From Virgisporangium aurantiacum (GTDB taxonomy: Bacteria; Actinomycetota; Actinomycetes; Mycobacteriales; Micromonosporaceae), in the NCBI RefSeq assembly GCF_016863635.1, contig NZ_BOPG01000012.1:558001-622000 (forward strand): a DNA stretch of 64,000 nt, written 5' to 3'. The notes below the pieces were generated by a model. It made no database searches, was not told the origin of the DNA, and saw nothing but the letters and a program-made list of their open reading frames with translations. The translations under genes and the position numbers were made by a program. Shown one piece after another: positions 27,701 to 36,700 of the stretch. Numbering within the stretch: position 1 is the stretch's first letter; each line of letters starts with the position of its first letter.

Positions 27701-30700
27701 AACCCGCTGCCGCTGCCGGTTCCGGCGCCGATCTCCAGCACCCGCACCGGTCGGCCACCGGCGGCCGTCACGACCGCGGTCACCTCGTCGGCCAGGAGTC
27801 GGTGGTAGAAGTCGGCGGACGCGTCGCCGTGGTACACCCGCTCCACGAGCTCCGCGCTCCCGCCGGGGAACAGGACCTCCGTCGCGCGGGTCGACCCGGA
27901 GAGCACGCCGGCCAGCGCCGTCACACACCGGTCGAGCAGTTCGACGTGCGGGGCCAGGGATCCGGTCACGTCGGCCGGTTCCACCGCGTCGGCGGGGCGG
28001 CCGGTGCCCGTCACCCATTCGCCCTCGCGGTGGACGGCGCCGGAGCGGACGAGGACGTCGATCAGCGCGTCGACGAGCGGGTGCGACGCGGGCACGGTCG
28101 CCAGCCGGTCCCGCACGTCCGCGACCGTGATGCGTTCGCCCGGGCCAGGGACGGCGCCGAGACGGTCCAGTTCGCGGTGGAGCATCACGGCCGCGAGCCG
28201 CTCCAGGTCGACGAACGACGCACGGGCGGCCGCGACCGGATCTTCCGTCTCTTCAATGGGAATTGCCGCGCCGAGGCGGGCCATGGCGGCCCGGTCGGCC
28301 TTGACCACCAACGCCTGCGGCACACCCGCGCGCACCACGGCGGCGAGCGCGGCGAGTCCCTCGGCCGGTTCGATCGAGCCGACGCCGATGCCGGCCATCC
28401 GCGCCGCGTACTCCCCACCCGCGACGGCGCCCACGCTGCCCCAGTAGCCCCAGTTGACGACGTGCACCGGGAACGCACACCGCGGGCGGAGTCCGGCCGC
28501 GTAGGCGTCCTCGAACGTGCTCGCCGCGGCGTAGTTCGCCTGCCCCGGCGCGTCGGTGAACGCGACCGCCGACGAGAAGTAGACGAGGAAGTCGAGCGGT
28601 TCGGCGCGCAGCGCCTCGCCGAACGCGACGGCCCCGGCCACCTTCGGCGCCAGAACATCCGCGAGGTCCTCGTCGCTCATCCGGACGACCGTGCGGTCGC
28701 GGAGCACGAGCGCGGCGTGGAAGGCACCGTTCGGCGGGCCGAGTTCGGCGCGGGTACGGGCGAGTGCCGCCGCGACCGCGTCGGGGTCGCTGACGTCGGC
28801 GCGGCAGTAGATCGCCGTGCCACCGAGGCGACCGATCTCGGCGAGCTGGGCGGCGATCGCGTCGTCGTACGGTCGGCGCCCCACGAGGGCCAGCCGCGCG
28901 CCGACCGTGCGGGCGAGGTGACGGCACAGTTCCGCGCCGATGCCACCGGTTCCACCGACGACGACGTACACACCGCCGGCTCGGAACGGCGTCGGCCCGT
29001 CGGCGAAGCTCAGCGGCTCGACCGTCCGGACCAGCGCCCGGCCGTCGCGCAGGGCGACCGTTCCGGCCGGCGCCGCCCGCAGGCCGGCGAGCTCCAACGG
29101 CCTTGCCGGATCGAGGTCCACGCACCGGACCGTCCACTGTGGATGCTCTGCGGCGACGGACCGGGCGAACCCGTGCACACCGGCGGCAGCCGGACGGAGG
29201 GCCGGCTCGCCGTCGACCGCGACGGCTCCCGTGGTCACCACGGTCAGGGTCAGCGGGCGCCGGGCACCGAGGGCACGCACCGTGCGGTGCAGTTCGCCGA
29301 CCGCGTCGGCGGCGTCGGCGGCCAGGTTCGACGGCGTGCCGGTCGCCCTGGTGAGAACGTAGACGGTGTCCGGGTCACCCGTGAACGACTCCCCGGCGGC
29401 GGGCGGCCGCGCGGTGGCGACCCGGTCGCCGGCGGTCAGGTGGGTGGCGACGAGTGCCGCGGCCAGCTCGGTCGACTGTCCATCATGGACGATCAGAACA
29501 TCCGTACCGGCCGGTGCCGCGGCCGGCGGCGCGGGTGTCCACACCGGACGGTACAGCAGCCCGGCGGGCTCGCGGACGGCGCGCAGCGCCAGCCCGGTGA
29601 AGCGGACGCACACCCGGCCGGCGTCGTCGGTCAGGAGCACGGAGTAGGTCCCGTCCGTGCGGGTGACGATCGCGTGACCGGTCGCCGGAACGGTGTCGAA
29701 CACGTCGCACGACGCGAGCGCGAACGGCACCAGCGTCCCGTCGCCGGACCCGCCGGCGAGCACGGCGACGGTCTGCAGCGCGGCGTCCAGCATCACCGGA
29801 TGCGCCCACCGCACCGGATCGTCCCGTCGCGACGCGGGCAGCACGAGCCGGGCGATCGCCTCGTCGCCGCTATGCCGCACCGACGACAGCGCCCGGAACG
29901 ACGGCCCGTACCCGATGCCGGCATCGGCGAACGCCCGGTAGATGCTGACGCCGTCCCGGAGTTCGGTGCACCGGGCGAGGATCGTCGCGAGGTCGACCGT
30001 CCCCTCCACGGTGGACAGTGGCCGCACCCGGCCGCGCACGGCCGGCGCACCGGCGGCGCCGATCTCGAAGCGGGTCGAGCCGTCCGGCCGCACATCGAGC
30101 CGGACCGGCGGCCGCGCCTCGGTGACCGGCCGCAGCCACTGCACGCCGCTCACGCTCACCGGCCCGGCCGGCGCGCCGGCGGCGTCGATCGCGAGCAGGA
30201 GTGCGGCAACGCCCGGCAGCACGGGAGTCCCGGCCACCCGGTGCTCGGCGAGCAGCCAGCCCGCATGGTCCGGCTCAGCCGGCGCGGTCGGCACGGCATG
30301 CGCGGTTGTCCAGTGGCGGTCCGGCTCGAACGGGTACGTGGGCAGGCTGATCCGTCGCCCGGACCACCCGGGCCGGTCGAGCCGTTCCCCGGCCAGGTAT
30401 GCACGCGCGGCGACCGCGGCCGCGTCGTCACCGATGGGTTTCCCGGTGGGGGCGCGCAGCCACTCCACCAGGCCGGCGATGTGGGTGGCCACCGTCGCCG
30501 CGCGCACCGCGAGGTGGCTGCGCCCGACGGCGAGCGTGAAGGCCACGTCGGCCAGGGCCGGACGTTCCGCGGCCAGGTGGTCGGCGAGCCTCTCCGCCAG
30601 GCGCGCCAACGCCTCCGGGCTCGCCGCCGACAGCACCACGGGGTACCGGATTCCGGCTTCGGGCTCCGCGCGGACCCGCGCCGGCGGCGGTTCGACGACC

Positions 30701-33700
30701 GTGAGGTGCGCGTTGGTCCCGCTGAAGCCGAAGCTGCTCACGGCCGCCGCGAGCCGGCCGGAGCGGCCCGGCCGCCACGGCTGCGGTGCGGTCACCGGGC
30801 GCAGCCGGCCCGTGGTGAAGTCGATCTCCGGGTTGGCGGTCGTGTAGTTGACCGTCGGCGCGAGCGTCCGGTGCCGCAGGCTCAGCAGAACCTTCAGCAG
30901 ACCGGCGATGCCGGCCGCCATCGTGGTGTGGCCGATGTTGCTCTTGACCGAACCGAGTCCACAGGGGACGGTGCCCGAGCCGAGGGCACGTTCCAGCGCC
31001 CGCACCTCGATCGGGTCGCCGAGCGGGGTGCCCGTGCCGTGCGTCTCCACGTAGGTCACGTCGTCGGGGTGGAGACCGGCGCGGCGGTGCACGCGCGTGA
31101 TGAGGTCGGCCTGCGACGCGGCGCTGGGCGCGGTGATGCCGTTGGTGCGGCCGTCGCCGTTGATCCCGCTCGACGCGATGACGCCGTACACGTGGTCACC
31201 GTCCGCCAGCGCACGGTCGAGCCGCTTGAGGAGCACCGCGCCGACGCCCTCACCGAGCACGATCCCGTCGGCCGACGCGTCGAACGGCGCGGACCGTCCG
31301 GTCGGCGAGAGCATCCCGGTCTTGCTCGTGAGCACGTGCATGCGCGGGGTCAGCATGAGTGCGACCCCACCCGCCACGGCGGCGTCGCACTCGCCGGCCC
31401 GCAGGCTCTCGCACGCCAGGTGCACGGCGACGAGCGACGACGAGCAGGCGGTGTCGAGGGCGACGGTCGGCCCGGTAAGGTCGAGGGCGTAGGCGATCCG
31501 GGCGGCGAGCACCGAACCGGAGTTGCCGAGGAACGCGTGTGCCGACTCGCTGTCGTCGGTCGCGCGGAGCAGGTCGAGGTAGTCGCCGGTCGCGCAGCCG
31601 ACGAAGACACCCCAGCGGCGCGCGCCGTCGGCTCCGGCGTAGCCGGCATCCTCGATGGCGGTCCAGGCGGTCTGCAGGAACAGCCGCTGCTGCGGGTCCG
31701 TCGCCGACGCCTCCAGCGGCGACATGCGGAAGAACCGGGCGTCGAACGCGTCCACATCGGACAGCAGGGCGGCCCACTTGCTGTACGTCCGGCCCGGAGC
31801 CCGCCGGTCCGGATCGTAGTGGACGGCCGGGTCCCATCTGTCGGCCGGCACTTCGCGGACGCTGTCGCGCCTGGCCACCAGGTTGGCCCAGAACGCGGCG
31901 AGGTCGGGGGCGTCCGGGAAGCTGCCGGCCATCCCGATGACCGCGATCGGCTCGACGGTGTCCGTAGAGGCGGCGTCCGCGGCCGGTCCCGGCTCGATCG
32001 AACGCAGGGTGACCGCGGCCGGCGCGGCGACCGTCGATTGTGGACGGTCGTCCAGCGGCCGCAGCGTCACCGGCCGGGCGTCGTCCACCATCGTGGTGGG
32101 ACCGGCGTCCGCCGCGGGCACCGGCTCGGGAGCCGGCTCTGGTCCGGCGGCGGGAGCCGGCTCTGGTCCGGCGGCGGGAGCCGGATGCGGTTCGGCGGGG
32201 GCGACCGCCGCTTCGAGCAGGGCGCGGGCGCCGGCGACGAGGGTGGCGACGTGGTCCGCGAGGCGCGGCACGGTCGGGTGGTCGTAGACGGCGACCGAGT
32301 CGATGTCGAGGTCGAACTCCCGGTTCAGGACGCGGGTCAGCTCGACCGCGCCGATCGAGTCCAGGCCCATCTCGCTGAAGCTGGCCGCGACGTCGATCTC
32401 GGACCGCTCGATGTACAGCGTCGAGCAGAGCACCCGCTCCACCGCAGCCGTCACGGCCGCCACGTCCTCCGCCCGAGACCCCGTCACGACCGCTGCATCC
32501 GGCATCACGGGCGCGGCCGGCGCGACCACCGGCTCGGGCGATGCCGGATCCGGTGCGGGTTCGGTGACCGCGCGGGTGAACTGGCGGGCGATCGACGCGA
32601 CCGCGGCCGGGCCGAGGACGGTGTCGTGCATCGCCGACTCGCGGGCGATCACCGGCGCGAGCCGTTCCAGGGTGCGGTCGGCGAGGTCGCGCTTCAGCAC
32701 CGCGACGACGTCGGCGCGCTTGTCGGCCACCGAGCGGGCCAGGCCCAGTGCGGTCGCCAGCACGTCGGCGTGGCCGGCGAAGGCGACGTCGGCGCCACGG
32801 CGTTCCAGTTCCGAGCCCAGGTACGCGCGGCCGGTCAGGAACATCTCGGCCGCCAGCGACCGGCCCAACCGCTGCCCCACGATGTACGTCGCGCCCATGC
32901 CGGGCGTGATGCCGTACCGGGTGAAGTTCGCGCTGTAGCTGCTCTCCCGGTCGAGCACGACGATGTCGGCGTAGAGGCCGAACGCCAGCCCGCCGCCCGA
33001 CGCGTGACCCTGGATCGCGGCCACCACGGGCTTGCCGCACCGCAACAGCCCCTCGTACACGAACGGGACGTCGGTGAACCGGCTGCCGCCGCCCGCCAGG
33101 GTCTCCAGCCCGTCGGGGGTGGCGCCCATGCTGAACGTGGTGCCGGTACCGGTCAGCACGACGACCCGGACGTCGTCGCGGCCGTCGAGGTCGTCGAACG
33201 CTCCGCGGAGTCCGTCCATGAGCTCGGGCGTGAACATGGTCGCGCTCATGGTGACGAGTGCGATCCCGCCGTCGAGGACGCGCGTCCGCACCGGCGGACC
33301 GTCCACTTCGGACGCCGCAGCCGGAGGCGGGGACGCGGACGACGACTTCCAGTGACCGATCCAGCAGCGTTCCTCCGCGAACGGGTACGCCGGCAACGGG
33401 ATCCGCCGTCCGGGCTCGCCCGCGCACACGGCGGTCCAGTCGACGTCCGAACCGGCGGCCCAGGCGGCGCCGGCTTCCGACAACCGACCGGCGCGGTAGG
33501 CGGCCGCGAGGTCAACGCCGTCGACCGCAGGGTCCGGATCCGGCGTGCCGTCGAGGAAGCGGGTCAACGCACGCCGCAGCTCCGCCACGTCGGAGACGAC
33601 CGCGGCGAACCGAGTGGCCATCGCCGTCCGGCCGACCCGCAGCGTGTAGGTGAGGTCCGCGAGGAACCGGTCGTCCACCGGGCCGGCGTCCCGCGCCAGC

Positions 33701-36700
33701 GCGGCCAGCGTCGTGTCGGGACCGATCGCCGGCCGGCGCCCGGAACTCTCCCCGAGCCGGTCGGCCAGCTCGCGGGCCATGTGCGCCGAGAAGCCGAGGT
33801 CGAACAGCGACTCGTTCGGGTCGAGGGCGTCGGCGGGCACGCCGAGGAGGCCGGCGGCGAGGTCGGTCAGGTGGTCGGGATCGGCCGACCGCGGACGGCT
33901 GTCGATCAGGTCGACGAACCGCCGCGCGTACGCCCGCAGCACCGGGGCGGTGCGGGCCGAGAGGACGAACAGGTGCGGACCGTCCACAGTGGAGGAGGTG
34001 ACGACCCGGGGGGCCTCCTCGACGAGTACGTGCGCGTTGGCACCGCCCGCGCCGAAGGCGCTCACCCCGGCGCGACGGCGACCGCCGGCCGGCGCCGGCC
34101 ACGGTTGGCGCACCTGCTGCACCCGGAACGGCGTGTCCTGCACGGAGATCTGCGGGTTGATCCGCTCGGAGTGCAGCGAAGGCACCAGTTCTCCGTGCCG
34201 CAACTGGAGCAGCACCTTGGTCAGTCCGGCCACGCCGGCCGCGCTCTCCAGGTGCCCGATGTTCGACTTCACGGATCCGATGGCGCAGTCAGCAGGAGCC
34301 GAACTGGACGCGAACGCCCGTCGCAGCCCGTCGATCTCGATCGGGTCGCCGAGCGAGGTGCCCGTGCCGTGCGCCTCGAGGTAGCCGACGCTCGACGGGT
34401 CCCAGCCGGCCCGGTCGAGCGCGGCGCGCACCAGGTCGCCCTGTGCCACCGGGCTCGGTACGGTGAACCCGCTCGTGCGGCCGGTGTGGTTCAGCACGGT
34501 CGCGGCGATGACGCCGTACACGTGGTCGCCGTCGGCCACCGCGCGGTCCAGCGGCTTGAGGAGCAGGGCGCCGACGCCCTCACCCGGCACGTATCCGGTG
34601 CCGTCGGCGCCGAAGCTGCGACATCGGCCGTCGGCCGACAGGAACTGTCCCTGCGCGAGCTGAAGGTACTTCTGCGGGTGGATCGTGACGTTCACGCCAC
34701 CGGCGAGCGCCATCGTCGCCTCGCCCCGCCGCAGGCTCTCCACCGCGAGATGCACGGCCGTCAGCGACGACGAGCACGCGGTGTCGACGGCCATGCTCGG
34801 CCCGTGCAGGTTCAGGCAGTACGACACGCGGTTCGCCACCGACGCGTGCATCGCGGTCGGCGCGACGCCGTCGGACCCGTCGGTCACCAACTGGTAGTGG
34901 TTCCACATGACGCCGACGAACACGCCGACCGTCTCGGCGCCGAGGGACTTCGGCGGGCGGCCGGCGTCCTCGAAGGCACGCCACGCGGCGGTGAGGAAAA
35001 GCCGTTCCTGCGGGTCCATCCGTTCGGCGTCGCGGCGCGAGATGCCGAAGAACGTCGGGTCGAACAGGTCGACGCCGTCGAGGAAGCCGCCCCACCGGCT
35101 GTAGGTGCGACCGGGTGCGGCGGGATCGGTGTCGAAGTAGCGGGCGTGGTCCCACCGGTCGGCGGGTACCTCGGTGACGCAGTCGCGACCGGTGGAGAGG
35201 TTGTGCCAGAACGCGTCCAGGTCGTCCGCACCGGGATAGCGGCCGGCCATCCCGATCACCGCGACGGCCATGTCCCCGGCCGGAGCGCGCGGCGCGGTCA
35301 CGGCCGACGGGACCGTGGCGGGAACCGCCGGGAGGACGTCGACGGTGCGGGCCGGATCGCCGTAGACGACGGCGACCCCGGAGTGCGCGGCGGCCAGCGC
35401 CCGCTCCAGCACGTCGATCCCGACGCCGGTGGGCAACGGCGCCATGCCGGTGGAGGCGGTCGAGCGGGCGAGCGCGTCGGCGCCGGGGCGCATCCCGCCG
35501 TCGGCCCACAGCGGCCAGGCGACCGCGAGCGTCCGACCCGGTCCGCGCCGCTGCTCGGCGTACGCGTACTGGTACGCGTTGGCGTGGGCGTAGTCGGCCT
35601 GGCCCGGGTTCGGCACGACGCCGGCGAGCGAGGAGAACAGCACGAACATGTCGAGGTCGTCGTCGCGGGTCGCCGCGTCCAGGTGCGCGGTTCCGTCGAC
35701 CTTGGCGGCACCGGTGACGGCGAGGTCGGCCGGGTCGCGGTGGAAGAACAGTCCATCGTGGACGCTGCCGGCGCAGTGCAGCACCCCGTCGATGCGACCG
35801 AGCACCGTGCGCGCCGCGGCCGCCACCGACCGCGCACCGTCCACCCGGGACACGTCGCCGCGCACGTAGTGCACCTCGGCGCCGTCGGCGCGCCAGCGGC
35901 CGATCCGCTCCGCCAGCTCGGGCGGGCAGTCGCCGCGTCCGGCGAGAACGACGCGGGCCCGGCGGGTCACGGTCAGGTGCTCGGCGAGCAGCCGGGCGAG
36001 GCCGCCGGTGCCGCCCGTGACGAGGTAACCGGCGCCGGCCCGGAACGGCGGGGCCGCCGGTGCCGGCAGGTCGACCGGCGTCCAGCGCCGCACCTGGCGG
36101 GTGCCCGCGCGGTACCGCACCCACGGTCCCGCCTCGCGGTCGCCCGACTCCGCGAGCAGCCGGTCGGCGCGGTCCGGCGCCTCACCCGCCTCCACGACCC
36201 GGCAGCGCAGCGCGGGCACCTCGGCCCCGATCGTCGCGGCGAGCGCGGCGACGGCGGCGGCGCGGGCCGGGTCCGCCGGCGCGGCGACGACCACGGTCAC
36301 GGACCGGTCGGGGCGCCGCCGCACGAGCGCGGTGGCCACCGTCCACAGTGTCCACGCGGGGTCGTCGGCGTCGACGACCACGCGCGACGGCAGCCCGTCC
36401 GACGCGAACCGGCGGTCGAGGGCGGCGGCGAGGTCAGCGGTGACGGGGACGGTCGGCGTCGGGCCACCGATGAGGAGGACGTCGTCGGCCGGCGCCGGCG
36501 ACGCCGGGTCGATCGGCACCCACACGTCCCGGAACGTGCCCACCGTGTGTTCCACCGTGTGTTCCACGGTGTGTTCCGGAGTGGGCTCCACTGTGGACGG
36601 CGGCGCGGACGGCCCGGCGACGGCGGTCGACAGCGTCACCGGGTACGTGGCCGCCAGGTGCCGGGCGAGGCTCGCGATGTCGCCGAACTCGAACAGCAGC

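Noticed and set aside
36541..36576. CRISPR-like array
   Set aside because: The units are 12 bases, directly adjacent, without spacers, and encode an in-frame linker.
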